Shown here one piece after another: positions 53,153 to 62,760 of a stretch of DNA of 62,785 bases; position 1 is the stretch's first letter, and each line of letters opens with the position of its first letter. Location: contig JANDJE010000012.1 in NCBI GenBank assembly GCA_024331095.1, positions 1-62,785 on the forward strand, written 5' to 3'. Under the pieces are notes generated by a model. The model worked only from the letters and a program-made list of their open reading frames with translations. It was not told the origin of the DNA and searched no databases. The stretch is from Nitrospira sp. GTDB taxonomy: Bacteria > Nitrospirota > Nitrospiria > Nitrospirales > Nitrospiraceae. The translations under genes and the position numbers were made by a program.

Positions 53153-54847
53153 ATGAAAGACATCAGGACGAGAATTTACTGGCTGATGGGGCTGCGCCTG
53201 GTGTTGGTGACCCTCCTGTTGGGACTCTCTCTGACGTTTCATGTCACGAGGGGAGAGCAGGCTCAGACCTTTTACGCGCTAATCGTCTTTACCTACGTGG
53301 CGACCATCGTCTACGTGGTCGCGATGCGAAAACTCGCGAGCCCCGAAGCGATGGCCCGGTTGGCGTGGGTCCAAATCGCCGTTGATCTGCTGTTGGAAAC
53401 GATATTGATCGCGAGAACGGGAGGAGTCGAAAGCCCCTTTGCGGTGCTGTACGTCATCAGCGTAGCGGTGGCCAGCCTCATTCCGCGGCGGCACGCCGGA
53501 CTGTTCACCGCAAGTCTGTGCATCATCCTCTTCGGCATGTTGACGAACGCTCAGCTCTATGGACTTGCCGAATCCTGGGGCTGGTTGCCGCAGGCTCGTC
53601 TGAGCGCGGCCGAGTCTCTCCAGACCTTCGGCGTTCATGGGCTCGCGTTTCTGGTCGTCGGGTTTCTGAGCGGAGCGTTGGCGGACCAACTGCAGCAGGC
53701 CGATCGGTCGCTGCGCGAGAAGGAGCGGGGACTGAGCCGGTTGCGGGCGTTCCACGAGTCCATCGTCCAAAGCATCAGCAGCGGTGTGTTCACGACCGAT
53801 GAACGCGGTCGCATTACGTCGTTCAATCCCGCAGCCCAGGAGGCGACCGGCTACACGTTCGATCAAGTGTATGGGAAACTCTGGACCGACGTGTTCAATT
53901 GGCATCCTCCTCAACAGCAGGATCATGATTCCCCTGTGCTCGACGCCCATCAACGATTGGAAGTGGAATGTAAACGGGCGGACGGCAATCGGCTGATTCT
54001 GGGGATGACGCTCGCGCCGCTCCATGAACAAGGGGAACAGACGGGCCTGGTCGGCGTCTTCAAGGACCTGACACAAATTCGCGACCTGGAAGATGAAATG
54101 AAGCGGAAAGAGTGGCTGGCAACCCTCGGCGAGATGTCGGCGGGCATGGCGCATGAGATCAGGAATCCCCTGGGCGCGCTCGCCGGCGCCATGCAAATGC
54201 TGCGAAACGACGCGCCCGCCGACGCAACCGGCCGGCGTTTGATGGACATCGCCATTCGCGAGGCCACCAGATTGGATGCCATCATCACGGAATTTCTCCG
54301 ATACGCGAGACCGCCGGCGCTGAATTTGACAGAGGCGGATTTGAACAAAGTCCTTGCCGAGACGGTCGACCTGGTCCAACATGAGGCGCGTGGGAGAACG
54401 AACGTCAGCATCGAGACCTCCTTCAGCGACGAAGCCCTGACGGCGCAAATCGATCAAGATCAAATGAAACAGGTGTTCTGGAACCTCGCCGTCAACGCGT
54501 TTGACGCCATGCCGCGCGGCGGACGACTCGCGATTGCCACCGGGCGTCGGAAAGTGGACGTCGGCGGTCGAAGGGCGGACGTCGTGGAAATCTCGTTTCA
54601 AGACTCCGGAGGGGGGATTCCGAAAAAGAACCTGGACAAGATCTTTTTGCCGTTCTTTACGACCAAGAGTCATGGATCGGGATTGGGGCTGGCGGCCGTG
54701 CATCGCATCGTCGATTTGCACGGGGGATGGATCAAGGTGGAAAGCCGAGAAAACGAGGGAACCCGTTTTGTCGTCTGTTTGCCGCATCCGGCCGGCGCCG
54801 GGGTGCGATTGTGGCACGAGGGGCGAGAGCCGTGGAAAAGATCCTAG
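53153..54847 (+). CDS. pilS: PilS-like sensor histidine kinase
   Basis: The 564-residue protein has six hydrophobic segments (about 13-175), a PAS domain (about 205-320; VFTTDERGRITSFNPAAQEATG), a DHp helix with H334 (MAHEIRNPLGALAGAM) and a CA domain. The CA domain carries NLAVNAFDAMPRGG (N box), DSGGGIP (G1) and SHGSGLGLAAVHRIVDLHGG (G2). It would phosphorylate the adjacent response regulator. This resembles the PilS branch (six membrane segments plus PAS) and the order pilC-pilS-pilR; the target could be pilin or another sigma-54 regulon. A gap of 234 bases separates it from pilC. Confidence 0.88.
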   Translation: MKDIRTRIYWLMGLRLVLVTLLLGLSLTFHVTRGEQAQTFYALIVFTYVATIVYVVAMRKLASPEAMARLAWVQIAVDLLLETILIARTGGVESPFAVLYVISVAVASLIPRRHAGLFTASLCIILFGMLTNAQLYGLAESWGWLPQARLSAAESLQTFGVHGLAFLVVGFLSGALADQLQQADRSLREKERGLSRLRAFHESIVQSISSGVFTTDERGRITSFNPAAQEATGYTFDQVYGKLWTDVFNWHPPQQQDHDSPVLDAHQRLEVECKRADGNRLILGMTLAPLHEQGEQTGLVGVFKDLTQIRDLEDEMKRKEWLATLGEMSAGMAHEIRNPLGALAGAMQMLRNDAPADATGRRLMDIAIREATRLDAIITEFLRYARPPALNLTEADLNKVLAETVDLVQHEARGRTNVSIETSFSDEALTAQIDQDQMKQVFWNLAVNAFDAMPRGGRLAIATGRRKVDVGGRRADVVEISFQDSGGGIPKKNLDKIFLPFFTTKSHGSGLGLAAVHRIVDLHGGWIKVESRENEGTRFVVCLPHPAGAGVRLWHEGREPWKRS

Positions 54848-56217
54848 TCGTCGACGACGAAGAAAGCTTGCGGGACGTGCTGAGCATCATGCTCAAACGG
54901 ACCGGCTACACCGTCACCAGCGTGGCCGACGGCGAACAGGCCTTGGAGATCTTGAACAAGGAAATTTTCGATCTCGTGATTACCGATCTGCGGATGCCCA
55001 AAATCGACGGCATGGAGGTGTTGAAAGCCGCCAAGTCGGCCGCCCCGGAGACGGTCGTGTTGGTGATTACGGCGTTCGCGTCCGCCGAATCGGCGGTCGA
55101 GGCCATGAAGCAGGGCGCGTACGATTACCTGACCAAGCCGTTCCAGATCGACGAGGTGCAACTGATCATCCGCAACGCGTTGGAGAAACGGCGGCTGACG
55201 ACCGAGAACATGTTGCTCAAGCGCGAGATCGCGAGCCGGGCTTCCTTTTCACAACTGGTGGGGCAAAGCGAGGCGATGCAGAAGGTCTTCGACGTCGTTC
55301 GCAAGGTGGCCGATTCAAGGAGCAACGTCTTGATCTGCGGCGAGAGCGGAACCGGCAAAGAGTTGGTCGCACGGGCGATTCATTATAACAGCGCCAGGAG
55401 TGCGATGCCGTTCGTGGCCGTCAACTGCGGTGCCGTGCCGGAGACGTTATTGGAGAGCGAATTGTTCGGTCACATGAAGGGGGCATTCACCGGCGCCGTC
55501 TCGAACAAGGTCGGCCTGTTCGAAGTGGCCAACGGCGGAACGATTTTCCTCGACGAGATCGGCGATACGCCTCCGTCGATTCAAGTAAAACTGCTTCGGG
55601 TCATTCAAGAGCGCGAGTTCAGGCGAGTGGGGGGACATCAGGACGTGAAAGTCGACGTCCGGATCGTCGCCGCGACGAACAAGGATCTCGAAAAGGCGGT
55701 CGCCGACGGTTCGTTTCGGCAGGATCTCTATTATCGGTTGGACGTCATCCCGATTCGGCTCCCCCCGCTGCGGATGCGGACCGGCGACATTCCCCTGTTG
55801 GTCGACCATTTTCTTGAACGGTTCTCCAAGGAAAGCGGAAAGCCGGTTCCAATGCTGAGCCCGGACGCCATGCGCGTGCTGTTGGAACACGAATGGAGGG
55901 GCAACGTCCGCGAGTTGGAGAACCTGATCGAGCGGGTGGTCGCCTTTTCGAAGGGAGAGACGGTGACCGACGCGGAGGTGCGGGGGTGGCTCCATCGGCC
56001 CGTCGCGCCGGAACCGCAACAGCTTGTCCCCCTTGAATTGACGGATGAAGGGGTGGATCTCGAAGGGCTCGTCAACCGCATCGAAAGAGATTTGCTGCTG
56101 AAAGCGCTCGAGCGATCGAAATGGGTCAAGAAAAAGGCGGCCCGACTCCTTCGCCTCAACACCAGATCGTTCCGCTATCGACTGGAGAAGTATGCTATAA
56201 AAGGAGGTCGTGACTAA
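54832..56217 (+). CDS. pilR: PilR-like sigma-54-dependent response regulator
   Basis: The 461-residue NtrC-class regulator has a receiver (VEKILVVDDEESLRDVLSIM, phospho-acceptor D52 in VITDLRMPK), an AAA+ domain and a Fis-like HTH near the C-terminus (KKKAARLLRLNTRSFRYRLEKY). The AAA+ domain has GESGTGKELVARAIHY (Walker A), GAFTGAVSNK (GAFTGA loop that contacts sigma-54) and GGTIFLDEIGD (Walker B). The GTG start at 54832 overlaps the kinase stop. It forms a two-component system with the upstream kinase. Confidence 0.92.
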   Translation: MEKILVVDDEESLRDVLSIMLKRTGYTVTSVADGEQALEILNKEIFDLVITDLRMPKIDGMEVLKAAKSAAPETVVLVITAFASAESAVEAMKQGAYDYLTKPFQIDEVQLIIRNALEKRRLTTENMLLKREIASRASFSQLVGQSEAMQKVFDVVRKVADSRSNVLICGESGTGKELVARAIHYNSARSAMPFVAVNCGAVPETLLESELFGHMKGAFTGAVSNKVGLFEVANGGTIFLDEIGDTPPSIQVKLLRVIQEREFRRVGGHQDVKVDVRIVAATNKDLEKAVADGSFRQDLYYRLDVIPIRLPPLRMRTGDIPLLVDHFLERFSKESGKPVPMLSPDAMRVLLEHEWRGNVRELENLIERVVAFSKGETVTDAEVRGWLHRPVAPEPQQLVPLELTDEGVDLEGLVNRIERDLLLKALERSKWVKKKAARLLRLNTRSFRYRLEKYAIKGGRD

Positions 56218-57136
56218 GCCTCTCCCCGCATCAAACCAGGCTCCTTCTTACGCGGTGACCGTTTCGGCTCCAGCCAAAGTGAACCTGATCCTTCGTGTCC
56301 TCGACCGCCGCGCCGACGGATTTCACAACCTCTGGTCGTTGATGCAGACCGTCGGGTTAGAGGACGAGGTGTCTCTCCGGCTCGATGAACATCACGACGA
56401 GATCCGATTGCGCTGCGACGATCCTTCCTTGGCCGCCGATCGAACCAATCTGGTCCACCGGGCCGCCGAAGCGGTGTTGCTCCGTTGCCGCCGGAGAGTC
56501 GGAGTCGAGATCATGCTGACCAAGCGAATTCCGATGGGGGCGGGGTTGGGCGGAGGCAGCAGCGATGCGGCCGCCACGATCATCGGCTTGAATCGATTGC
56601 TCGATTTACGATGGTCGGCGGCCGACATGGCCCAGGTCGGCCAAACGTTGGGAAGCGACGTGCCGTTCTTTTTTTTCGCTCCGACCGCCGTCGTGACGGG
56701 GAGAGGGGAAGAGGTTCGCTCCGTTCAGCTCGCGGGTGAGCGAGGAGTCGTGCTCGTCTATCCCGGTTTCTCGATTGAAACCAAGTGGGCTTATCAAACA
56801 CTGGCTTCCCGCCGCACCCACGTGCGACCGCTTTCCGACACCCATGCGTTACTCGGGCGGGAACGGCGACTTTCATGGGAACAGGTCCTTGAGAGGGCCG
56901 AGAACGACTTCGAAGAGCCGGTGTTTGAAGCCTATCCTGCTCTGCAAGTCATCAAACACACGCTCCTGAAACTGGGCGCCGAAGCCGCGCTGCTGTCCGG
57001 CAGCGGCGCCACGGTCTTCGGCGTGTTTCATGATGAACGCAAGGCCAGGCAAGCCGCGAGCGACTACCCGGCCGAGGCTCGGGACAAGGTCTTTGCCGCC
57101 CCTACGGGGCATGGTCCGGTACGCTGCCTTCTGTAA
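56210..57136 (+). CDS. ispE: 4-diphosphocytidyl-2-C-methyl-D-erythritol kinase
   Basis: The 308-residue GHMP kinase begins (after a 15-residue tail) with SAPAKVNLILRVLDRRADGFHNL. It continues with PMGAGLGGGSSDAAATI (GHMP motif 2), LGSDVPFFF and LLSGSGATVFGVF (motif 3). It phosphorylates CDP-ME in the MEP isoprenoid pathway. GTG 56210 is preceded by AAGGAGG and overlaps pilR by eight bases. Confidence 0.95.
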   Translation: MTKPLPASNQAPSYAVTVSAPAKVNLILRVLDRRADGFHNLWSLMQTVGLEDEVSLRLDEHHDEIRLRCDDPSLAADRTNLVHRAAEAVLLRCRRRVGVEIMLTKRIPMGAGLGGGSSDAAATIIGLNRLLDLRWSAADMAQVGQTLGSDVPFFFFAPTAVVTGRGEEVRSVQLAGERGVVLVYPGFSIETKWAYQTLASRRTHVRPLSDTHALLGRERRLSWEQVLERAENDFEEPVFEAYPALQVIKHTLLKLGAEAALLSGSGATVFGVFHDERKARQAASDYPAEARDKVFAAPTGHGPVRCLL

Positions 57137-57155
57137 ACGTCCGGCGCGGAGTCAG

Positions 57156-57185
57156 TTGACAGCCGCCGGAGATTTTCGATAGAGT
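57156..57185 (+). promoter_or_regulatory. Possible promoter of prs
   Basis: TTGACA (57156-57161) and TAGAGT (57180-57185) have an 18-base spacer. The leader to prs is about 140 bases and contains no recognisable RNA element. Confidence 0.55.
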
Positions 57186-57330
57186 CGGCAGGCGTTTTCC
57201 TTTTCTCTTCTGCGCCAGGCGAAGCGTGGAGGGGCCGGGGAAATCCAGGCGCTCGCCGTGTAACGACGAAAAAGAGTCACGAAGTCCGGCTCCGAAAACG
57301 ATCTCCGATCGAACGATTCCGGAACACCCC

Positions 57331-58272
57331 ATGAACAGAGAGTTGAAAATTTTCTCCGGCAACGCCAACCTCGCGCTCGCCCAGGAGATTTGCGCGTATC
57401 TGGGGCAGAAACTCGGAGAGGCGACGGTCTCCTCGTTCAGCGACGGAGAAATTCGGGTCAAAATTGAGGAAAATGTGCGCGGGGCCGACGTCTTTGTCGT
57501 GCAGTCCTGTTGTCATCCGGTCAACGATTCGCTGATGGAGCTGTTGATCATCATCGACGCGCTCAAACGGTCGTCGGCGAATCGCATCACGGCCGTCATC
57601 CCCTATTTCGGTTACGCCCGCCAGGATCGCAAAGACCAGCCACGCGTGCCGATCACCGCCAAGTTGGTCGCCGATCTGATCACCACGGCGGGCGCGGATC
57701 GCGTGCTGACGATGGACCTGCATGCCGGACAGATTCAAGGCTTCTTCAACGTACCGGTCGATCATCTCTATGCCATGCCGGTGTTGTTGGAGTACATCCA
57801 GAAGCGAAAGATCGACGATTTGGTGTTGGTCTCTCCCGACGCCGGCGGCGTGGAGCGGGCGAGGGCCTTCGCCAAGCGAGTGCAGGCGACGCTCGCGATC
57901 ATCGACAAGCGGAGAGAAGGACCGAATCAAGCTCAGGTGATGAACATCATCGGCGACGTGAAGGGCAAAAGCGTTCTTTTGCTCGATGATATGATCGACA
58001 CGGCCGGAACGATCGTGCAGGGCGCGCAAGCCTGCGCCGACCAAGGCGCGCGCGAAGTCTGGACGGCTTGCACGCACGCCGTGTTGTCCGGGCCCGCCTT
58101 GGAACGATTGCGGGATTCTTGTATCACTCAGGTCGTGACGACCAACACCATTCCATTGCAGGGCAAGGAACGGGTGTGCCCCAAGCTTCATCAATTGTCG
58201 GTCGCGCCTCTCCTGGGAGAAGCCATCCGACGCATTCATGAGGACGAATCGGTCAGTTCGCTCTTTGCGTAG
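57331..58272 (+). CDS. prs: Ribose-phosphate pyrophosphokinase
   Basis: The 313-residue enzyme (class I) has [86 protein letters not shown] and the PRPP loop [17 protein letters not shown]. It makes PRPP from ribose-5-phosphate and ATP. ATG 57331 is chosen as it gives the standard N-terminus; the open frame to 57226 is an unlikely extension. Confidence 0.96.
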   Translation: MNRELKIFSGNANLALAQEICAYLGQKLGEATVSSFSDGEIRVKIEENVRGADVFVVQSCCHPVNDSLMELLIIIDALKRSSANRITAVIPYFGYARQDRKDQPRVPITAKLVADLITTAGADRVLTMDLHAGQIQGFFNVPVDHLYAMPVLLEYIQKRKIDDLVLVSPDAGGVERARAFAKRVQATLAIIDKRREGPNQAQVMNIIGDVKGKSVLLLDDMIDTAGTIVQGAQACADQGAREVWTACTHAVLSGPALERLRDSCITQVVTTNTIPLQGKERVCPKLHQLSVAPLLGEAIRRIHEDESVSSLFA

Positions 58273-58318
58273 GCCCTGTGAGCGGGGTTTTCGGCCGGGA
58301 AGGGAGTAAAGGAGCATC

Positions 58319-59086
58319 ATGAAGTTCGAGCTGGCAGCGACAGTGAGAGAACGGGCGGGGAAAGGCGTGGCGAGAGCCATGCGCCGAGCGGGCAAAATTC
58401 CGGCGGTGTTGTACGGGCAAGGGGAGTGCATATTGTTGTCCGTGAGCCCGACCTCGTTGATGAAAATTTTGAAGTCCCATGCCGGAAGTTCGGCGTTAAT
58501 CGCGTTGACCATCGAAGGGGCGAAGTCCAATCCCAACCGGACGGCGCTGCTGCGCGATTATCAGCTCGATCCGGTGAGCGGAGCCGTGTTGCACGCCGAC
58601 CTCTTTGAGGTGTCGATGAGCAAGCCGATTCGGGTGAAGGTGCCGATTCAAGTCGTCGGAGGCACTCCCGTCGGCGTCAAAGAAGGGGGCGTGTTGCATC
58701 ACAATTTGCGAGAATTGTACATCGAATGTCTGCCGTCGGCCTTGCCGGATCATATTGAGATCGACGCGTCGGGGTTGGCCATCGGAAGCGGCGTTCACGT
58801 CAAAGAGCTTACGGTGGGCGAGGGCATTCGATTGCTGGACGATGCCGATCAAATGGTGGTGAGCGTGGCGGCGCCCCTCTCCGATGCCAAGCTTGAAGCT
58901 CTGCTGACCAGCGGCGCCGCGGCGGGAGCGGAGCCCGAAGTCATCGCGAAGGGCAAAGAGGCGGCGGGTGAAGGCGCCGGCGCCGAAGCGGCCAAGGCCG
59001 GGACAGGGGCCGGCGAAGGAAAGGCCGCTGAAAAGAAGGAAGCGGCGCCAAAGACGGAAAAGAAAGAGGCTGAAAAGAAGAAATAA
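58319..59086 (+). CDS. rplY: Ribosomal protein bL25 (CTC-type)
   Basis: The 255-residue protein has the 5S rRNA-binding bL25 domain (about 1-95; RERAGKGVARAMRRAGKIPAVLYG, then VLHADLFEVS) and the beta-rich TL5/CTC domain (PIQVVGGTPVGVKEGGVLHHNL). A low-complexity Ala/Glu/Lys tail of about 50 residues ends it. The general-stress CTC form occurs beside prs and pth in many bacteria. The tail is longer than usual and probably unstructured. ATG is preceded by AAGGAG. Confidence 0.93.
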   Translation: MKFELAATVRERAGKGVARAMRRAGKIPAVLYGQGECILLSVSPTSLMKILKSHAGSSALIALTIEGAKSNPNRTALLRDYQLDPVSGAVLHADLFEVSMSKPIRVKVPIQVVGGTPVGVKEGGVLHHNLRELYIECLPSALPDHIEIDASGLAIGSGVHVKELTVGEGIRLLDDADQMVVSVAAPLSDAKLEALLTSGAAAGAEPEVIAKGKEAAGEGAGAEAAKAGTGAGEGKAAEKKEAAPKTEKKEAEKKK

Positions 59087-59088
59087 CA

Positions 59089-59673
59089 TTGCGCCTCCTC
59101 GTCGGATTGGGCAACCCCGGACAAGCCTACGCCCGGACTCGGCACAATGTGGGTATGTGGGTCATCGAGCGGGCCGCTGTTCGGTGGGCCATCACACTCA
59201 AGACACGCCATACGGCACGGATCGGAACCGGACGGCTCGGATCGGAGCCGGTCACGTTAGCCGGCTTACTTGATTGGATGAACGTCACGGGCCCTCCTCT
59301 CAAAGGTCTCCTGCGAGAACTGAATCTGACGCCCGACGATCTCATTCTCATCCACGACGATCTCGATCTGGAGCCCGGGCGACTCCGCGTCAAATCCGAC
59401 GGGGGGCACGGCGGGCACAACGGCGTGCGATCCGTGATCGAGGCGCTCGGCACGCCTCGGTTCGTGCGGATCAAAATCGGGATCGGCCGTCCGGCGCCTG
59501 GCCAAAACTCCGCCGACTATGTGTTGGAGCCGGTTACTGCGGATGAGATGCGCGTGTTCGACCCCTGTCTTGAGCGGGCGGTGGACGCCTTGGAGTGCGT
59601 GCTCCATAGCGGTGCGGCAGCGGCGATGAACCGGTTCAACGTGCGGGAAGGAAGGGAGGGCGGCGAGTCGTGA
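59089..59673 (+). CDS. pth: Peptidyl-tRNA hydrolase
   Basis: The 194-residue hydrolase has MRLLVGLGNPGQAYARTRHNVGMWVIE (the catalytic His is in TRHNVG), then DLILIHDDLDLEPG and GGHGGHNGVRSVIEALGT. It frees tRNA from stalled peptides. The start is TTG 59089, two bases after the rplY stop, and reads as the canonical N-terminus. MNVTGPPL replaces the usual MNxSG segment. A hairpin (59675-59715) without a T tract follows. Confidence 0.92.
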   Translation: MRLLVGLGNPGQAYARTRHNVGMWVIERAAVRWAITLKTRHTARIGTGRLGSEPVTLAGLLDWMNVTGPPLKGLLRELNLTPDDLILIHDDLDLEPGRLRVKSDGGHGGHNGVRSVIEALGTPRFVRIKIGIGRPAPGQNSADYVLEPVTADEMRVFDPCLERAVDALECVLHSGAAAAMNRFNVREGREGGES

Positions 59674-59738
59674 AAGGTTCCTTCCGTTGAGCGTTCAAGC
59701 TTGACGAAGGAAACCTCCGGACCGTCGAATCTCATGCC

Positions 59739-60830
59739 ATGGGACTTTGTTGCGGCATGATCGGGCTCCCGAACGTCGGCAAGACGACGGTCTTCAATGC
59801 GTTGACCGGCGGCGGGGCGTTGGCGGCCAATTACCCGTTTGCGACCGTCGATCCGAATACCGGCATCGCGTTGGTGCCCGATCCGCGACTCATCACGCTC
59901 ACCGACATATTTAAATCGAGAAAAACCACCTACAGCACGCTGGAAGTGCGGGACATCGCCGGGTTGGTCGAAGGGGCCAGCAAGGGCGAAGGGCTGGGCA
60001 ATCAGTTCCTGGGCCATATTCGAGAGGTGGACGCCCTGCTGCATGTCGTGCGTTGTTTTCGGGGAACCGACGTGGTGCATGTGAGTGGAACCGTCGATCC
60101 CCTTCGCGACATCGGCGTCATCGAAACCGAATTGATGCTGGCCGATCTGGAGACGCTCGAACGCCGCAAACAGAAAACGGAGAAAAAGGTTCGGGCCGGC
60201 GACAAGAAGGCCGCCTTCGAGGTCGAGTTTCTCGGGCGGTTGATGGATCAACTCGACAAGGGGCAGTGGCTCGGCAACCTGACCTACACGCCGGACGAGC
60301 GGCTGATTCTCAATGAGTGCCAATTGCTCACCGCTAAACCGGTCCTGTTCGTGGCCAATGTCTCCGAAGATCAACAAGCCGACGACACGATGGTACAGGC
60401 TGTGCGCGAGTTCGCCGCGAAACGCGGCGCCGGGGTCGTGGTCCTCTGCGGCCAGCTTGAGGCGGAAGTAGCGTCGTTGCCTGAAGCTGAACGGGCGGCT
60501 TTTCTCAAGGAACTGGGAATGGCCGAATCAGGCCTCGCCCGGCTCACGCGCGAAGCCTACGGACTGCTCAACCTCGTCACCTTCTTCACCGCCGGAGAAA
60601 CCGAATCCCGGGCTTGGCCCATTCCGTGCGGTACCAAGGCGCCGCAGGCGGCGGGCAAAATCCATTCGGACATGGAACGGGGGTTCATCCGCGCCGAGGT
60701 CTATCATTATGACGATCTGATCGCCTGCGGCTCCGAAGCCAAGGTGAAAGAAAAGGGACTCTTCCGCCTCGAAGGGAAGGACTATGTGATCCGGGAAGGC
60801 GACATCGTCTATTTCCGGTTCAACGTCTGA
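59739..60830 (+). CDS. ychF: YchF/OLA1-type redox-regulated ATPase
   Basis: The 363-residue Obg-family protein begins GMIGLPNVGKTTVFNALTG, but ATP rather than GTP is preferred, as the guanine-specifying NKxD is replaced by NVSED. VRDIAGLVEGASKGEGLGNQFLGHIREVD and a C-terminal TGS domain (about 270-363; FTAGETESRAWPIPCGTKAPQAAG) are seen. It is universally conserved and linked to oxidative stress and translation. The stop is followed by a 390-base gap. Confidence 0.95.
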   Translation: MGLCCGMIGLPNVGKTTVFNALTGGGALAANYPFATVDPNTGIALVPDPRLITLTDIFKSRKTTYSTLEVRDIAGLVEGASKGEGLGNQFLGHIREVDALLHVVRCFRGTDVVHVSGTVDPLRDIGVIETELMLADLETLERRKQKTEKKVRAGDKKAAFEVEFLGRLMDQLDKGQWLGNLTYTPDERLILNECQLLTAKPVLFVANVSEDQQADDTMVQAVREFAAKRGAGVVVLCGQLEAEVASLPEAERAAFLKELGMAESGLARLTREAYGLLNLVTFFTAGETESRAWPIPCGTKAPQAAGKIHSDMERGFIRAEVYHYDDLIACGSEAKVKEKGLFRLEGKDYVIREGDIVYFRFNV

Positions 60831-60892
60831 CGCTTCTCAGCCGTTCACCACGTAAACTATTGCCCACCATTGTTGCAGGAATGCTTATGGTC

Positions 60893-60916
60893 CTCGTGAT
60901 GGATTTCGATCACGAG
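60893..60916 (+). other. Eight-bp perfect inverted repeat in the gap after ychF
   Basis: CTCGTGAT (60893-60900) pairs with ATCACGAG (60909-60916) over an eight-base loop and is followed by TTTGG. It may act as a weak terminator for ychF. The rest of the 60831-61221 gap shows only the possible promoter at 61020 and no convincing gene. Confidence 0.4.
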
Positions 60917-61019
60917 TTTGGCGTGTCCATGCGGCTCAACTGGCTGGAATCGGGAGCGCGGGGTGCGTGCGGTGGTCGGTCAATGGGGATGAGGATCAAG
61001 TAGTTCTCCGTAAATGGCA

Positions 61020-61048
61020 TTGACAGGCGCAGGGGATCGGACCACAAT
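61020..61048 (+). promoter_or_regulatory. Possible promoter for the last small gene
   Basis: TTGACA (61020-61025) and CACAAT (61043-61048, four of six) are 17 bases apart, about 170 bases before the next gene. Confidence 0.4.
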
Positions 61049-61221
61049 GCATCCGGTTCGGGCCTCCAGTTCGGCTCATCGGAGTGCAAGTCGGAATCGG
61101 CCGTCCCGGGGCTCGTGAGAATTCGGTCGCCTTCGTCTTGGGTTGCCATCACCTGCAAGGTGAGTGGAATCTAAGGAAGAGGCTCTCAACCATTTTCTTT
61201 GGAACTGAAAAGGAGGTTCCC

Positions 61222-61659
61222 ATGCCAAAGCAAGGTCCTTGTCAGACGGCCTGTACCAAGATCATCAAGTTCATGACCGATCACGACGTGCCGCCCAGTG
61301 TTGGGGTCAGCCTCCCGCCCTACACAGGAGTTGATGGGTACCGGCATATCAACATTTTTGTGCGATTCAGCCAAACGGCGGCGGATGAACCTCCGGTCGA
61401 TTTGGGCGTGATATTCGCCTTCGACGCAAAGGGGACGATGGGCGCCCGCCGCTACGTCAATCTTGAAGAAAACTTGAGCGGCCCCCAGAGCACCAATTTT
61501 GTCGAGGTGTCCGGACGAGGGAGTTGGCACGGAAGTCCGCATAACATCAGCAGCTACGTGGCGAGATTCCCGGTGATGGGACCCTTTGTCCAGGTGTTTG
61601 TGTACAACCGAGCACCGATGAAGAGAAAGGTCAGTGTGTGGGGATATCTGGTGTCGTAG
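61222..61659 (+). CDS. Hypothetical 145-residue protein
   Basis: The product starts MPKQGPCQTACTKIIKF and is beta-rich: YRHINIFVRFSQ, VDLGVIFAF, FVEVSGRGSWHG, VQVFVYNRAPMKRKVSVWGYLVS. A jelly-roll or similar fold is plausible. There is no signal peptide. AAGGAGG precedes the ATG, so it is probably expressed; codons further upstream in the same frame are unsupported. It does not match a family I know. It shares the strand of the nuclease-like gene downstream. Confidence 0.6.
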   Translation: MPKQGPCQTACTKIIKFMTDHDVPPSVGVSLPPYTGVDGYRHINIFVRFSQTAADEPPVDLGVIFAFDAKGTMGARRYVNLEENLSGPQSTNFVEVSGRGSWHGSPHNISSYVARFPVMGPFVQVFVYNRAPMKRKVSVWGYLVS

Positions 61660-61813
61660 AGGTGTCGTAGAGATGAAGCCGAGCCCGTGCGGCTGGATGC
61701 AATCGTGCGTCGCCTTGGAGGGCAGTGTGGCGTCCGAGAAGAGGACGTGCGCAGAGAATTCGGGGGCGTCGCGTCTTCAAGAAGACGTCTCCAAGTAACA
61801 AAGGAGGCTCCTC

Positions 61814-62644
61814 ATGCCATTTACTCTTATCAAGGGCCGATTCAAGCCGCTGGCTGGTATTCCCGATGGAGACTCGGTCCGCTTCTTGGCAAAGGACCTC
61901 ACGTTGTGGAGACGACTGGAAGGCAAGCCGCCGGAAATCGGTCGAGGCGCCAAAAATAAGGGCACGGTTCAATTACGATTCGAGGGCATTGACGCCATCG
62001 AAAAGGAGGCGACCCAGCCTCTCGCGGCGCAAGCACGGGATCACATGCTCCGGCTGATCGGCTTTGACCGCCGCACGAACCCGGAACCGGTCGGGTATGT
62101 CTTAGCCCGGATGACCGACGATGCGTCGGGTCGCCCGATTGCCTTTGTGTTTGCCGGAACCACATCCAAAAAAGATGGCTCGTCGGTCCTGCTCGATCGA
62201 GCGTGGTTGCGGCAATCGGTCAACGTCAAGCAGACCGAGGCCGGCTTTGCCTATCCGTTGTACTACAACACCCTGTTCGCGACATTTCGAGAAGAGATTA
62301 ATCAAGCTATGGCCCGTGCCCGTAAGAACAAGGCGGGGTATTGGCCGGTTGATCGCACTCTCACCGGCGTCACGGTCACCGGCTACAAGGACCTGGCGGT
62401 CATTCCCCCCATCTGGCCCAAACTCTGGCGTCGATTGGAAGAATTTCTCCGGCAGGCCAGATCGCTCGCCGGCTTTGTCACCTTCCTGGAGCGTCGCAAT
62501 GAGCGAGTGGACATTCTCCCCCTCATGGAAGAGCGAGGGCTCCACGATCTCGTCCAGGTCCACGGCAACACCGTGCGTCTGCTCGAACGCCCGGAACACC
62601 TTCGCGTGATAGGAAAGGCCGGTCGCCGGTGCCGGTGCGGCTGA
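61814..62644 (+). CDS. Staphylococcal-nuclease-like (SNase) domain protein
   Basis: The 276-residue protein has an OB-fold start with IPDGDSVRFLA and QLRFEGIDAIEKEA, corresponding to the GDT and R-x-x-GID-A-x-E segments of thermonuclease (catalytic Arg/Glu). It also has ARARKNKAGYWPVD, a late helix typical of the family. Unlike secreted thermonucleases there is no signal peptide, and a C-terminal extension (about 190-276) is unlike the family. It may cut DNA or RNA inside the cell, or serve as a binding domain only. AAAGGAGG precedes ATG 61814. Confidence 0.72.
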   Translation: MPFTLIKGRFKPLAGIPDGDSVRFLAKDLTLWRRLEGKPPEIGRGAKNKGTVQLRFEGIDAIEKEATQPLAAQARDHMLRLIGFDRRTNPEPVGYVLARMTDDASGRPIAFVFAGTTSKKDGSSVLLDRAWLRQSVNVKQTEAGFAYPLYYNTLFATFREEINQAMARARKNKAGYWPVDRTLTGVTVTGYKDLAVIPPIWPKLWRRLEEFLRQARSLAGFVTFLERRNERVDILPLMEERGLHDLVQVHGNTVRLLERPEHLRVIGKAGRRCRCG

Positions 62645-62648
62645 CAAG

Positions 62649-62760
62649 AAGGGGGCAAAAGGGACAGTCTGGTTTTTTAGCTTGGGGCAGGGGCTGCTGC
62701 CGTAAGAAAATAGAGAAGGTTTCCTTTACTCAAAAATGAGTCTGTCTCTGCTCCCCCCTT
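62649..62760. repeat. Short inverted-repeat element (REP/RAYT-like or MITE)
   Basis: Two imperfect inverted copies of about 23 bases frame the 112-base element. The first copy (62649-62672) reads AAGGGGGCAAAAGGGACAGT and continues; the second (62738-62760) reads in reverse as AAGGGGGGAGCAGAGACAGA and continues. GGGACAGTCTG-type termini recall repeats flanking REP-associated tyrosine transposases. No transposase is in the window. Confidence 0.55.

Noticed and set aside
57137..57330. Possible tRNA between ispE and prs
   Set aside because: A tRNA is sometimes found here, but no cloverleaf or TTCGA-loop sequence is present.
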